The notes beneath the pieces are model-generated. The model searched no databases and was not told the DNA's origin. It saw only the letters and a list, made by a program, of their open reading frames with translations. A program made the translations under genes and the position numbers. From assembly GCA_039707655.1 (NCBI GenBank), contig CM077665.1, forward strand, positions 136,419,148 to 136,483,147: a DNA stretch of 64,000 nucleotides, read 5' to 3'. Source of the DNA: Elymus sibiricus (lineage: Eukaryota; Streptophyta; Magnoliopsida; Poales; Poaceae). This document shows, piece after piece, positions 19,873 to 30,996 of the stretch; within the stretch, counting starts at the first letter, position 1; each line of letters begins with the position of its first letter.

Positions 19873-22626
19873 ATGAAGAATCTGAAAGATGCTAAGACTA
19901 AGATCTACCCCTCAACTACGAGGACAGGTAAGGAACTGCCATCTAGCTCTGCACTTGATTCACCTTCTGTTATGAGTAAATTTGCGACACCACCACCTGC
20001 TAGTAATTTTGATATGTCGCAAGTAATTGATGATGCTACTTCTGCTATGCATGACGCTTATGATGATACTCTGCTTGATACTACTGTGCCACTGGGTGGA
20101 TTCCTTGATAAACAAATTGCTAGAGTGAATGCTGAAACTGATGATATCTCTGAATTTGATGAAATTATTGAAACTAAACATTATGATACACCTGCTAGAT
20201 ATAGCTCTCCTAGATATGAATTGCCTGATATACCTGAAGGTTATGTTATGGAAGAAGAGGTAGCTAGGGACTTTCTTGCTTGTAAAGATAGGGATGATCT
20301 TAAGAAATTGCTATGCAAGTGGAAAGAAAAATCTTTGAATGCTAGAATGCAATATGATCCTAAGTTTGCTACTTCACCTATCTTTGTCACTGATAAGGAT
20401 TATGAATTCTCTATCGACCCTGAGTTAATTACTTTGGTTGAATCTGATCCTTTACATGGTTATGAATCTGAAACTGTTGTGGCACATCTTACTAAATTGA
20501 ATGATATAGGCACCCTATTTACTCATGAGGAAAAAATTCGCTATTACTATATCCTTAAGTTGTTTCCTTTTTCACTAAAGGGTGATGCTAAGATATGGTT
20601 TAATTCTCTTGCTCCTGGTTGTGTACGTAGTCCCCAGGATATGATTTATTACTTCTCTGAAAAATATTTTCAGGCCTATAAGAAACAAGCTGCCTTGCAG
20701 GAAATATTTAACTTTGTGCAAACTGAAGAAGAGAGTCTCCCACAAGCTTGGGGGAGGCTTCTCCAGCTACTTAATGCTTTGCCTGATCACCCTCTCAAGA
20801 AAAATGAAATACTTGATATCTTTTATAATGGACTAACCGATGCTTCTAGGGACCACCTAGATAGTTGTGCTGGTTGTGTTTTCAGGAAACGAACTGTTGA
20901 ACAAGCTGAACTACTATTGAATAATATATTGAGCAATGATAATGATTGGACTATTCCAGAACCACCTCCAAGGCCAACTCCGAAGAAAAGAGGTATTCTA
21001 TTCCTCAGTCCTGAAGATATGCAAGAGGCAAAGAAATCTATGAAAGAAAAAGGTATTAAAGCTAAAGATGTTAAGAATCTACCACCTATTGAAGAAATAC
21101 ATGGTCTTGATAACCCGACACAGGTAGTAGAGGTAAATTCCCTCCGTAGATTTGATGAAGGTGATATTCCTTATAATAAGTCTGCTAGCCAATGCTTGGA
21201 TGAGTTTGATAATTTTATTATGAAGCAAGAAAATTTCAATGCTTATGTTAGTAGACAATTGAAACATAATGCTTACATGCTTGATCGCTTGGGTGATTAT
21301 TTGAGTAGAACTGTTAATGATCTTAAGCTTATTAGTAAACATGCTTCCATGGTAACTACTCAAGTAGAACAAGTACTTAAGGCTCAGAATGATTTACTTA
21401 ATGAGATGATTAGTAAGAAAGATGATCCTTCTGTTAAAGTTGTGACTAGAGGTGGTAGAATGACTCAGGAACCTTTGTATCCTAAGGGCCATCCTAAGAG
21501 AATTGAGCAAGATTCTCAGAGAGTTAATACTGATGCACCTAGTCGTCCCCGTAATAGTAGGAAGAAGAATGACGATAGGACTAGGCATGCTGATAGTGAA
21601 CCTGTTATAAATACACCTGAGAATCCAAATGATATTTCTATTTCTGATGCTGAGACACAATCTGGTGATGAACATGAGCCTAGTGATAATATTAATGATG
21701 ATGTTCATGTTGATGCTCAACCTAGTAACGATAATGATGTGGAGATTGAACCTGCTATTGATCTTGATAACCCACAACCTAAGAATAAGAGATATGATAA
21801 AAGAGACTTTGTTGCTAGGAAGCATGGTAGAGAAAGAGAACCATGGGTTCAGAAACCCATGTCCTTTCCTCCTAAACCATCCAAGAAAAAGGATGATGAA
21901 GATTTTGAGCGCTTTGTTGAAATGCTTAGACCTATCTTTTTGCGTATGTGCTTGACTGATATTCTGAAAATGTCTCCTTATGCTAAGTATATGAAAGATA
22001 TTGTGACAAATAAAAGAAAGATACTGGAAGCTGAGATTTCCACCATGCTTGCTAATTATACTTTTAAGGGTGGAATACCAAAGAAATTAGGAGATCCCGG
22101 AGTACCTACTATACCATGCTCTATTAAAGGAAATTATGTTAAAATTGCTTTATGTGATCTTGAAGCTGGTGTTAGTGTTATGCCCTTCTCTTTATATCGC
22201 AAACTTGATTTGAATAAGTTGAAACCTACTGAAATCTCTTTGCAAATGGCTGATAAATCAATTGCTTTACCCATCGGTATTTGCGAGGATGTGCCAGTTG
22301 TGGTTGCAAACGTTACTATCTTAACGGACTTTGTTACCCTTGATATTCCCAAGGATGACAGTATGTCGATCATCCTTGGTAGACCCTTTTTGAATACTGC
22401 AGGGGCTGTTATTTATTGCAACAAGGGCAATGTCACTTTTCATATTAATGGTAATGAGCATACGGTGCATTTTCCGAAGAAACAACCTCAAGTTCATAGT
22501 ATCAATTCCATTGAAAAGGTTTCAACGATTATTATTGGAGGCTTTGAATTCCCTCTTCTTACTGTCAAGAAGAAATTTGACATACTTATTGTTGGGGACA
22601 TACATATCCCCATTGAGGTAACCTAG
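19873..22626 (+). CDS. Gag-protease polyprotein of Gypsy K (917 aa)
   Basis: The longest intact frame in the window. Start MKNLKDAKTKIYPS about 50 bases after the PBS. The retrotransposon gag domain is at about residues 190-350: FPFSLKGDAKIWFNSL, YYFSEKYFQAYKKQA and LPQAWGRLLQLLNALPDHPL. A charged Asp/Lys-rich linker follows (about 380-690). The aspartic protease-like domain is at about residues 735-900, with CDLEAGVSVMPFSLYRKL and SIILGRPFLNTAGAVI. The active-site motif is D-L-E-A-G instead of the usual D-L-G-A-S/G, a change in the flap-side glycine that may disable it. No zinc knuckle is seen. Gag would form virus-like particles and the protease would process Gag. Confidence 0.9.
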   Translation: MKNLKDAKTKIYPSTTRTGKELPSSSALDSPSVMSKFATPPPASNFDMSQVIDDATSAMHDAYDDTLLDTTVPLGGFLDKQIARVNAETDDISEFDEIIETKHYDTPARYSSPRYELPDIPEGYVMEEEVARDFLACKDRDDLKKLLCKWKEKSLNARMQYDPKFATSPIFVTDKDYEFSIDPELITLVESDPLHGYESETVVAHLTKLNDIGTLFTHEEKIRYYYILKLFPFSLKGDAKIWFNSLAPGCVRSPQDMIYYFSEKYFQAYKKQAALQEIFNFVQTEEESLPQAWGRLLQLLNALPDHPLKKNEILDIFYNGLTDASRDHLDSCAGCVFRKRTVEQAELLLNNILSNDNDWTIPEPPPRPTPKKRGILFLSPEDMQEAKKSMKEKGIKAKDVKNLPPIEEIHGLDNPTQVVEVNSLRRFDEGDIPYNKSASQCLDEFDNFIMKQENFNAYVSRQLKHNAYMLDRLGDYLSRTVNDLKLISKHASMVTTQVEQVLKAQNDLLNEMISKKDDPSVKVVTRGGRMTQEPLYPKGHPKRIEQDSQRVNTDAPSRPRNSRKKNDDRTRHADSEPVINTPENPNDISISDAETQSGDEHEPSDNINDDVHVDAQPSNDNDVEIEPAIDLDNPQPKNKRYDKRDFVARKHGREREPWVQKPMSFPPKPSKKKDDEDFERFVEMLRPIFLRMCLTDILKMSPYAKYMKDIVTNKRKILEAEISTMLANYTFKGGIPKKLGDPGVPTIPCSIKGNYVKIALCDLEAGVSVMPFSLYRKLDLNKLKPTEISLQMADKSIALPIGICEDVPVVVANVTILTDFVTLDIPKDDSMSIILGRPFLNTAGAVIYCNKGNVTFHINGNEHTVHFPKKQPQVHSINSIEKVSTIIIGGFEFPLLTVKKKFDILIVGDIHIPIEVT

Positions 22627-23417
22627 TGTTATTCGAAAACTCTCCGGTTCCGTGTCATTCAAAAGAAGTTTGTCAATAAGACTTGATCAACCTTATTGAT
22701 GGATTCTTTTTCATGAACATGAGATGGATGAATTTCGAAAGCACTACCTTTTGTACCCAACTTTTATTCTCTGTTCCTTAGTTTCAATTTAGTAAAAATG
22801 CTATTATTTCTCTGTTTTCTGATTTATTCGTGCATAGAAAAATGACCTGAAAATAAAAGTTTCCAGAATTCCCTGAAAATTTAGTATGATTTTTTCTGGA
22901 ATACTTAAGAATTTTTGGCACTGAGTATGCATCAGGGGGCTATACCAGTGGGCCACAAGCCTGCAGGGCACGCCCACCCCCCTGGGCACGCCCCCTGGCT
23001 TGTGGGTCCCACGTGGGGCCCCCTCACTTATTCCAGCACCCATCCACTTCGTCTTCATCCAGAAAAAATCCCACCATTGCTCAAACCCGGGTTCTAGCTC
23101 ATCTTGCTGCCATTTTTGATCTCCTTGCTCAAAGCTCCATTTGCAAAACTGTTTTAGGGGATTGTTCATCGGTATGTGACTCGATCCTCCAATGATCCAA
23201 TTAGTTTTTGCTCTAGTGCTCTATATGTTGCAAAATTTGGCTGCTGTGGTGACCTTGTTCTTGAGCTTGCATGTCAAATTTGTATGGTCCCAAGTAGTTT
23301 TGATGCATGATATGGCCTCTAGGCACTTGTGGGAGTAGTTGCTATGAGTTTTGTTGAGTTTTGTTCACTTTTATTTGGAGTCAGTAAAAATTTCAGAATT
23401 AATTTTCAGAGAAAGAG
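22627..23417 (+). other. Gypsy K spacer between ORFs
   Basis: About 790 bp, no coding domain. The segment 22800-23050 resembles the promoter part of the LTRs in wording (cctgaaaat, ggccacaagcc, ggcacgccc), so it may be an internal promoter-like copy for the second ORF. Confidence 0.5.
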
Positions 23418-24479
23418 ATGATGAGGAGATTGTTAAGAGGCTCTTCAAGCCGGGGTTTTAAAGAAAAAGAAAGTGAGAAGCCTAAATACAATATTCCTCG
23501 TACCGCGGAGGTTCGTCCATGTGAATGGCCAAGTGAAGCATTCTTGAGGGCGGCTGGAATTTATGAAGATTTTTATTATCTAGCAGAAAATGTAGGCATC
23601 ACCGACTTCCTCAACGATAGGTGTGAACAGTATCTCCTACTTACTAATACTTTCGTGCAAAATTTTCATTTTTATCCTAGGAAGAATCCTCCCATGGTAG
23701 AATTTCATTTATATGATGTGCCTAAGGAAATGTCACTTTTCGATTTTTGCAATGTTTGCAAAATACCTCATGAGGGCAGCATCAGTGAACCACGTCCTAG
23801 AGACATGGAGGATTTTATTGCCGCAATCACTGTAGGGGAAGAGAGAGGGGTGTCAAAGGCAAGAGCGGCTAGTGTACATTTTCCTGTTTTACGCTATTAT
23901 TCATTATTTGCGGGGAGATGTTTAGTTGGTCACGGTGAGAGTGGAAGCCTTAGTGCCCCCGACCTCGCTATTCTGCGCCACGCTTTACTTGCTGATAGAA
24001 CTTTTAGTCTGGGCGCTATAGTGGCCCAACGGTTGAACTTAAACCGTTCAAAGGGCCCAATATTCTGAGGTATCTATGCATCTCGTTTAGCTAAACACTT
24101 TGAGATACCTATTAGGCTTGACGAGGAAGATGAAATGCTGCTTTCTACAAGGCATTTAGATTATGATAGTATGGTAGCACATGATTTTATTAAGAAAGAT
24201 AATGATAAGAGGCTGCTTTACAATTTAGTATTTAGTCAGGGTACGTGTGAGATTATTGCTTTGCCTACTTCTTCTTTGTTCGATATCCATTCAGGCAGGT
24301 ACACTATTATGCCCGGAGACATTTACAGATATTGGGGCCTGTCGCAACCCCCAGCACCTGAGCCTGCACCAGCCCTTGATCCAGATCAGTCTCCAGTTTT
24401 TCAGTGGGAGCCACAGGATCTCGCAAATCAGTGGAACCCTCAGTATCCTCTGGAGTATCCAGGAGAGGGTTACTTCTAG
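23418..24479 (+). pseudogene. Second ORF of Gypsy K, one premature stop
   Basis: A single frame of 353 codons broken by tga at 24066-24068. The first part begins MMRRLLRGSSSRGFK and includes CEWPSEAFLRAAGIYEDFYY, FLNDRCEQYLLLTNTFVQNF and FHLYDVPKEMSLFDFCNVCK; the second part ends in a Pro/Gln-rich tail (QPPAPEPAPALDPDQSP). This ORF is known as an uncharacterised 'retrotransposon protein' in Sabrina-type elements; its place downstream of gag is where env-like ORFs lie in Athila elements. No signal peptide or membrane segment is evident. Function unknown. Confidence 0.75.
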
Positions 24480-26512
24480 CCGTGGCCCTAGACCAACTTA
24501 GGCCAAAAGCCTAAGCTTGGGGGAGTACGTATTTCTCACCGGCATTACATTCATGTTCACACACTCATTCCAGTTGTCGGTGTTCATACTTTTTCATTGT
24601 ACCATCCATGGTAGTTTATTTCTTCTTTTTGTTTTCTTCTTGTGAGTTTAATTAACCTTGAGAAAATCCAAAAAAATTAGTTCTAGCTTTACCATCTAGT
24701 TTGTTTAGTTGTTGCATTAAAAGAAAACCCAAAAAGATTTCTCGTTCTTCTTTTGCTCGTTGGGAGTTTTCCCGTGTAAATAGTTTTTCTTTCTTTTCTT
24801 TTCTTTGGGTCATGACCAGAAGACCACGATGACATGTTGAGTGGCTCTCATATGCATTATTGTTTATCTTACATAGAGCCCATATTGCCTTGTTTTCTCC
24901 TTTGAGTTACTACTTGCAGATTCCAGCTTAGTCCAATGCACGTGCACTCTTATTATTCACATCGTTCGGTCGTGCAAGTGAAAGGCAATAATGACGATAT
25001 ATGATGAAATGACTGAGATAGAGAAAAGCTAGTATGAACTCGACCTATTTTGTTTTGTTTTTGTAAATATGATTAGCTCATCGTTCAGGATTCAGCTCAT
25101 TATGGGTTGAACATGTTTGCAATGACAATTAGAGATTATAGTTACTCATGCCATGCTTAATTAGCTAAGAGTGGATAATGGTTTGTCTTGAGTGCCAACA
25201 TGCGTATTAAAATGGTTGTGATGTAGTATGATAGAATGGTATCCTCCTCTGAATTATTCGAGTGGCTTGACTTGGCACATGTTCAAGCATGTAGTTGAAA
25301 CAAAACCAACATAGCCTCCACGATGTTTATGTTCATGGTGATTTATATCCTACTCATGCTTGCATTCAATGTTGGTTAATCTGAAAGCATGTTTATGACT
25401 GTTGTCGCTCTCTAGTTGGTCGCTCCCCAGTCTTTTGCTAGCCTTCACTTGTACTACGCGGGAATGCTGCTTGTGCATCCATCTCAATAAACCCAAAGTT
25501 GTTCCATATGAGTCCACCATACCTACCTATACGCGGTATTTACCTGCCGTTCCAAGTAAATTTGCATGTGCCATACTCCAAACCTTCAAATAAATATTCC
25601 GTTTTGGATGCCCAAATCGCTCATGTAGTGACTGGGGGCTGTCAGTATCTTCCATGCTAGGTGGGTTATTCTCACGATACGTGTTGATTCACTATCATTC
25701 ACGAGAAAGTGGCTGGTAATCAGAATGCCCAGTTCCATGCTCAAAATTTAAGTCAAAATATAATAAACAAAACTCCCCCAGGATTGTGTTTGTATGGACG
25801 GTACCCATGGAGTGTGATTGATTGGTGGAGGGGGAGTAAAATTTTTACTATTCTGTTTGGAAACCGCCTATAATGTATCTAGCATGGAAGATATCAAGAT
25901 CTCTTGGTTGTTATGTTGGCAATGAAGGCATACCTCTCAAAATTATTATTCATCCCTGTTTTAAAAGCTCGAGCTCTGGCACCTCTGCAAATCAATGCTT
26001 CCCTCTGCGAAGGGCCTGTCTATTTTACTTTACTGTTGAGTCATCATCCTCTTATAAAAAGGCACCAGTTAGAGAGCACCACCGTCATTTGTATGCCTTG
26101 TTATTAATTGATATTGAGTATGAGTGTGACTGGATCTCTTTTACCATGAATTACAATGTCCAGTCAGTCCTTGTTCTCTAGAAGTGCTCTGCATTTATGT
26201 TTTGCGGTCTCAGAAAGGGCTAGCGAGATACCATTATATCATATTGTATCATGATTGTTTTGATAAAATTGTTGTCATCTGAGACTTATTATTATTACTC
26301 GCTAGTTGATTATGCCATTGATATGAGTAAACGTGAGACCTAAGTGTTATTGTGAATGTGATTAGTCTATAATCCTTGCTGAAAATCTGAACATAAGTTA
26401 GACATATTTACAACAGCAAGATCAAACAGAGTTTGTAAAAGTTTTTCTTTATCACTTTCAGTTTGTCAACTGAATTGCTTGAGGACAAGCAAAGGTTTAA
26501 GCTTGGGGGAGT
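24480..26512 (+). other. Gypsy K 3' non-coding region and polypurine tract
   Basis: About 2 kb, AT-rich, without supported genes. aagcttgggggag occurs twice, at about 24512-24524 and at 26500-26512. The second copy directly precedes the 3' LTR and is the working polypurine tract; the first follows the ORF stop by about 35 bp. Confidence 0.7.
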
Positions 26513-27913
26513 TGATACGTCTCCAACGTATCTACTTTTCCAAACTCTTTTGCCCTTGTTTTGGACTCTAATTTGCATGATTTGAATGGAACTAACCCGG
26601 ACTGACGATGTTTTCAGCAGAATTGCCTTGGTGTTATTTTTGTGCAGAAATAAAAGTTCTCGGATTGACCTGAAAATTTACGGAGAATATTTTTGCAATT
26701 AATACAAAATATTGGCGAAAGAATCAACCGGAGAGGGGCCACCACCTGGCCACAAGCCAGGGGGCGCGCCCCCCCCTAGGGTGCGCCCCCTGTCTTGTGG
26801 GGCCCTGGTGGCTCCTCCGACCTCGTTTCCACTCCTATATATTCCTATTTATGGAGAAAAAAATCGAAGAGAAGAGTTCATCGCGTTTTACGATACGGAG
26901 CCGCCGCCACCTCCTGTTCTTCCTCGGGAGGGCAGATCTGGAGTCTGATTTGGGCTCCGGAGAGGGGAAATCGACGTCGTCGTCATCACCAACCATCCTT
27001 CATCACCAATTTCATGATGCTCTCCGCCGTTCGTGAGTAATTCCATCATAGGCTTGCTGGACGGTGATGGGATGGATGAGATTTACCATGTAATCGAGTT
27101 AGTTTGGTTAGGGTTTAATCCCTAGTATCCACTATGTTCTGAGATTGATGTTGCTATGACTTTGCTATGCTTAATGCTTGTCACTAGGGCTCGAGTGCCA
27201 TGATTTCAGATCTGAACCTATTATGTTTTCATGAATATATATGTGTTCTTGATCCTATCTTGCAAGTTGTAGACACCTATTACGAGTTATGATCCGCATC
27301 CCCCAGGGTGACAATAACTGGGATTCTTTTCGGTGATTATCGTAGTTTGAGGAGTTCATGTATTCACTAAGTGCTAATGCTTTGGTACGGTTCTCTATTA
27401 AAAGGAGCCCTTAATATCCCTTAGTTTCCATTAGGACACCGCTGCCATGGGAGGGTAGGACAAAAGATGTCATGCAAGTTCTTTTCCATAAGCACGTATG
27501 ACTTTATATGGAATACATGCCTACATTATATTGATGAATTGGAGCTAGTTCTTTATCACCCTAGGTTATAACCGTTGCATGATGAATGCCATCCGACATA
27601 ATTATCCATCACTGATCCATTGCCTACGAGCTTTTCACATATTGATCTTTGCTAAGTTACTTTTCCGTTGCTACTGTTACAATCACTACAAAACTGCTAC
27701 TGTCACTTTTGCCATCGTTATCGTTACTTCCATATTACTTTGCTACTGAATACTTTGCTGCAGATATTAAGTCTTTCAGGTGTGGTTGAATTGACAACTC
27801 AGCTGCTAATACTCAAGTATATTCTTTGGCTCCCCTTGTGTCGAATCAATAAATTTGGGTTGAATACTCTACCCTCGAAAACTGTTGCGATCCCCTATAC
27901 TGGTGGGTTATCA
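26513..27913 (+). repeat. 3' LTR of Gypsy K
   Basis: 1401 bp, same ends as the 5' LTR. It is followed by TSD ggtag and the gag-protease frame of Gypsy A. Confidence 0.93.
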
Positions 27914-27918
27914 GGTAG

Positions 27919-30038
27919 TTCTTGCGTCCGCCGAAGGTGACGGGCAGGCGTACTTGCCCAATGGGAACGGTGGACCCATCAGTGACTCCCGAGAAGGGCT
28001 TGGTCGGCATGAGCTGGTCGTACGGTACTTGGAGCGTCTCGAAGGTCTCAATGGAGAGGACATTGAGCCCCGCTCCACTGTTGATGAAGGTCTTGGTGAC
28101 GAGGACGTTGCTGATGGTCGGAGTGCACAGCATGGGGAGCCTGCCGGCCATGGCCGAGCACCTGAGCTGATCCCTCGAGTCAAAGGTGATTGCAGTCTGG
28201 GACCACTTGAGGGGACGCATGGTCTCGGGCTTTGGGAGATCCGCGTTCACCTCCCGCGCAAACTGCTTGAAGACGCAGTTCGACGCTGGGGCTTGGGCGC
28301 CGCCCAGGATACAGGCTACCGCCCTGACCTCCTGGAAGCCCCCAGCCCCATCGTCCTGCCTGTCCTGTTCCTTCCTTCTGGGTGGTGGCGGTAGTGGTGT
28401 TAGGCCGGCCTCACGAGGACGGACCTCACGAGGCTGGCCACGGCGTGACCCCTCCGGAGGGTCATCGCGCCAGCGGTCCTCCCGAGCCTGATTGCGCCAG
28501 CGGTCCTCCTGAGGCTGGTCTCTCCACCCTTGACGCGGTTCCCAGTTGTCCCAACGGCCTCCGCCGCGGCCTCCGCCGCGTCCGAAGCCACGGTCTGTGC
28601 GTCCAGGGCGCCGGCCGAAGTGTTCGGCGCGGACCAGCCTGAGCTCCTGGCAGTCGGCGGTGTCGTGGTTGTTGGTGCCATGGAAGATGCAGGTCGGTCT
28701 CCCCACTGTGGGGTGTTCCTCGCCTTGGCCCCGCTTCACCTCAGGCTCGGCCGCGAGTACGGCTGGGGCCTTGCGCGTCGCCTCCTTGGCTTTGGTCTTC
28801 TTTTCCTCTGGCTCTGCCACCGGAGGCTCACGGAGCGACAAGCGGCCCTCTTCGGCCTTGGCGCACCTGTTCGCCAAGTTGAACATCTCCAGGGCCGAGC
28901 ACAATTCGTCGTTCATGGCGAGCTCTTCTTTCATCTTGAGGTATGTGACGCCGTCGGTGAACGCGGAGATGATAGCCTCATCCGACGCCTTCGGGACCTT
29001 GAGGTGCATAGTCGTGAAGCACTGTATGAACTTGTGCAGGGTCTCTCCGTCCTGCTGCTTTACACGTCGCAGGTCGTTCACGGTGAGCATGCGGTCGCGG
29101 GTACCTTGGAAGTTGGCGACGAAGCGCTTGCGCAGGTCGTCCCAGGAGGTGATGGACCCCTCCGGGAGGTTGAGGAGCCAGGAGAGCGCGCCGCCTTTGA
29201 GCGCCATGGGGAACCAGCACGCCATGACCTTGTCGTCTCCACCGGCCGCCTGGATGATCAGCGAGTAGAGTTGTAGGAACTCGGCGGGATCCGGGGTGCC
29301 GTCGTAGCGAGGGAGTTGGTCTGGCTTGAACTTGCAGGGCCACGTGGTTGGATGGAGCTCTGGGGCGATGGCGAGGCACCCCACCGGCTCGAAGGGTGCC
29401 GCGTGTGCGGGCGGGGCCCGGTCTTGACGCTCCTGAGGGGCCGCCTCGCGTGGTGCCCGGTCGCGACGCTGGTTCGGCAGCGCGGGGAGCTCACGCGCGT
29501 CGACGCGCGGCCGGGGCACCACCTGGCAGCTTACTTCATCTCTTGCCCTAGTCGGCGGCTCACGGGGCTGGGCGCGCTTCGTGCCTAGGCTCGGGGTCGA
29601 CGTCGCGTTGCGGAGGAGGTGGCGGCGCATCGTGGGCCACGTCGTCTGCCGGGGTTGAAACGAGTAGGAGAGCGCTGAAGCGTGGCCAGCAGCACTGACG
29701 AGCTCCGCGATGCGCCGAACCCAGTCGTCGTAGCGGTCGGGGGCGGGGCGGTAGCGGAGCAGCTCATTCGCCATGGCAAGTGCGCCCGAACCGCGCGCCT
29801 GCCCGGGCCGGACGTGGGAGGATGACCCGGTAGCTGGAACGATCGACGGAGTGGCGATGTGGCCGTCGCACCGCGTGGTGACCGGCTGGGAGGAATCTTT
29901 TTGTTCATGGGCATCCGGGCCCGTGGCAGCGTTGGCCACAGGCGAGGGGGACTGGCGCGTGCCGGCGCGGCCCACGGGTGCCGTCTGGGCAACGCGGGCA
30001 GCTCGGCGCTCGGCGCGGGCTCGACGGGCGTCAGACAT
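27919..30038 (-). pseudogene. Gag-protease of Gypsy A, cut by Gypsy K
   Basis: An open frame of about 706 codons from MSDARRARAERRAARV (30038, about 70 bases after the LTR) to the K insertion; the open frame continues to 27846 only by reading into the K LTR. Features: Arg/Ala-rich N-terminus, gag domain (KFKPDQLPRYDGTPDPAEFL, FPMALKGGALSWLLNLP, DDLRKRFVANFQGTRDR), Glu/Lys linker, zinc-knuckle-like CIFHGTNNHDTADC, Arg/Gly-rich RNA-binding stretch, then the protease start. The protease active site reads TFINSGAGLNVLS where Asp is expected at the Asn, so the catalytic residue is lost. The rest is at 18038-18402. High GC and strict codon bias contrast with the AT-rich K. Confidence 0.9.
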
Positions 30039-30089
30039 CGGAGTGGCGAGGCGGGAGAAGAGCTTGGCTTGAGGAAGACTCCGACACGC

Positions 30090-30109
30090 CCCCTACCTGG
30101 CGCGCCAAA
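30090..30109 (-). other. Primer-binding site of Gypsy A
   Basis: On the minus strand, right after the LTR end: tttggcgcgccaggtagggg. The same type is next to Gypsy I, with one base difference. Confidence 0.7.
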
Positions 30110-30996
30110 TGTCGGATTTCGGGCTCCGCAAAACCCTCAAGGTTCGAACACAGGGGCGTGTGCGAAGCCTCCCTGCGGCCTCGCCCTACTTAGATCGCTA
30201 CACGATGGTTACTACGGCGAACTCGCACGATGACGAGGAAGAAGATGAGCATGGTGGTTTACCCAGGTTCGGGCCACTGCGAAGCGTAATACCCTACTCC
30301 TGCTTTGGTGGATTGCCTCTCGGGGAGTTATGGTGGACGAACTAGTACAGTGGTGTCGAGCCTCGCGAGGGCGCTCGAGTGGTGTTCTTGGCTCTCTGCC
30401 TTGTCTTGTGGTTCCGTCCCCATCTACGGTGCAGCCTAGCCTCTATATATAGCGGTGGCCTGGGTCCTCTTCCCATATCACAATGGCAGGAAGGGATCCC
30501 ACAACGGCCAAATTTGAAGGGGGACAGGTGTACATCCCCGCCCTGTCCAAAGGTGGTCTTCGCCTGCAAAGTAGCTGTCGATGATGCAGAGGTGGGCTCG
30601 GCGATGACATCCACCCTGTGGGGCTCGTGGTCGTGGTCTTGTTGCACCGGAATGGAAATCTTTGGGAGGTGCTTTGGGAACCCGCGTACGCCACTGCTCC
30701 CTTTGCACCAAAGGGGAAACTGCACCGCCTGGCGTGCTGGCGCCCGCCTGTCCTTCCTTACGTCATCCTTGACTCCTAAGGCCGGGTTCTGCGTAGAGAT
30801 CTCTGCTGCTCCGGAGGGGGCCTGAGGAGGCCCATCCCCTACTGGTCCTGGTGTTGTTCTTCCTCGCGAGCCTGGGGTCCTCGCGACGGCCTTGTCTTGA
30901 GTGGAGCCGCGCCAGTCGTGTTTGACTGACGAGGTGGGCCATGCCCTGGGCCGCAGGCAGGCAGGTCTGGGTACCCCCGTTCCCAGAACGCCGACA
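30110..30996 (-). repeat. 5' LTR of Gypsy A
   Basis: 887 bp, tgtcgg...ccgaca with TSD ataac just right. It includes a minus-strand TATA box (ctatatatag, 30443-30452) and the shared block tttacccaggttcgggcc at about 30259-30276. Confidence 0.92.
30443..30452 (-). promoter_or_regulatory. TATA box of Gypsy A 5' LTR
   Basis: ctatatatag on both strands, upstream (in element sense) of the conserved ggcccgaacctgggtaaa block, as expected for the U3 promoter driving gag. Confidence 0.55.

Larger units (their letters stand above)
18408..27913 (+). mobile_element. Gypsy element 'K', Sabrina-like, no pol
   Basis: A complete element with LTRs at 18408-19794 and 26513-27913 and a perfect TSD ggtag at 18403-18407 and 27914-27918. 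It holds a gag-protease ORF and a second ORF but no RT, RNase H or integrase, so it must depend on a helper element. LTR divergence by hand count is about 49 changes in 1.38 kb (about 3.5%). LTR ends tgatacgtc...gggttatca and the PBS tggcgccgttgccgggg are those of large Triticeae Gypsy families such as Sabrina (name from memory). It sits inside the protease region of Gypsy A. Confidence 0.93.
2644..30996 (-). mobile_element. Gypsy element 'A' (Tat/Grande-like), interrupted twice
   Basis: A minus-strand element with LTRs at 2644-3490 (3') and 30110-30996 (5') and a 5-bp TSD ataac at 2639-2643 and 30997-31001. In element order: 5' LTR, PBS, gag-protease (30038-27919, resuming at 18402), a small RT remnant near 17600-17676, two sets of tandem repeats, an antisense ORF (12859-15721 on plus), PPT, 3' LTR. 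Copia S (3565-12616) and Gypsy K (18408-27913) are nested inside. Without the insertions it is about 9.8 kb. Integrase, RNase H and most of RT are missing, so it is non-autonomous. The antisense ORF is known from Grande-type (Tat lineage) Gypsies. Confidence 0.9.

Noticed and set aside
27846..27918. Last part of the 730-codon frame of Gypsy A gag
   Set aside because: These bases include the LTR of Gypsy K; the true gene resumes at 18402.
28530..29276. Two plus-strand frames of about 240 codons opposite the gag of Gypsy A
   Set aside because: Shadows of the GC-rich gag frame, which has clear gag and zinc-knuckle motifs on the minus strand.
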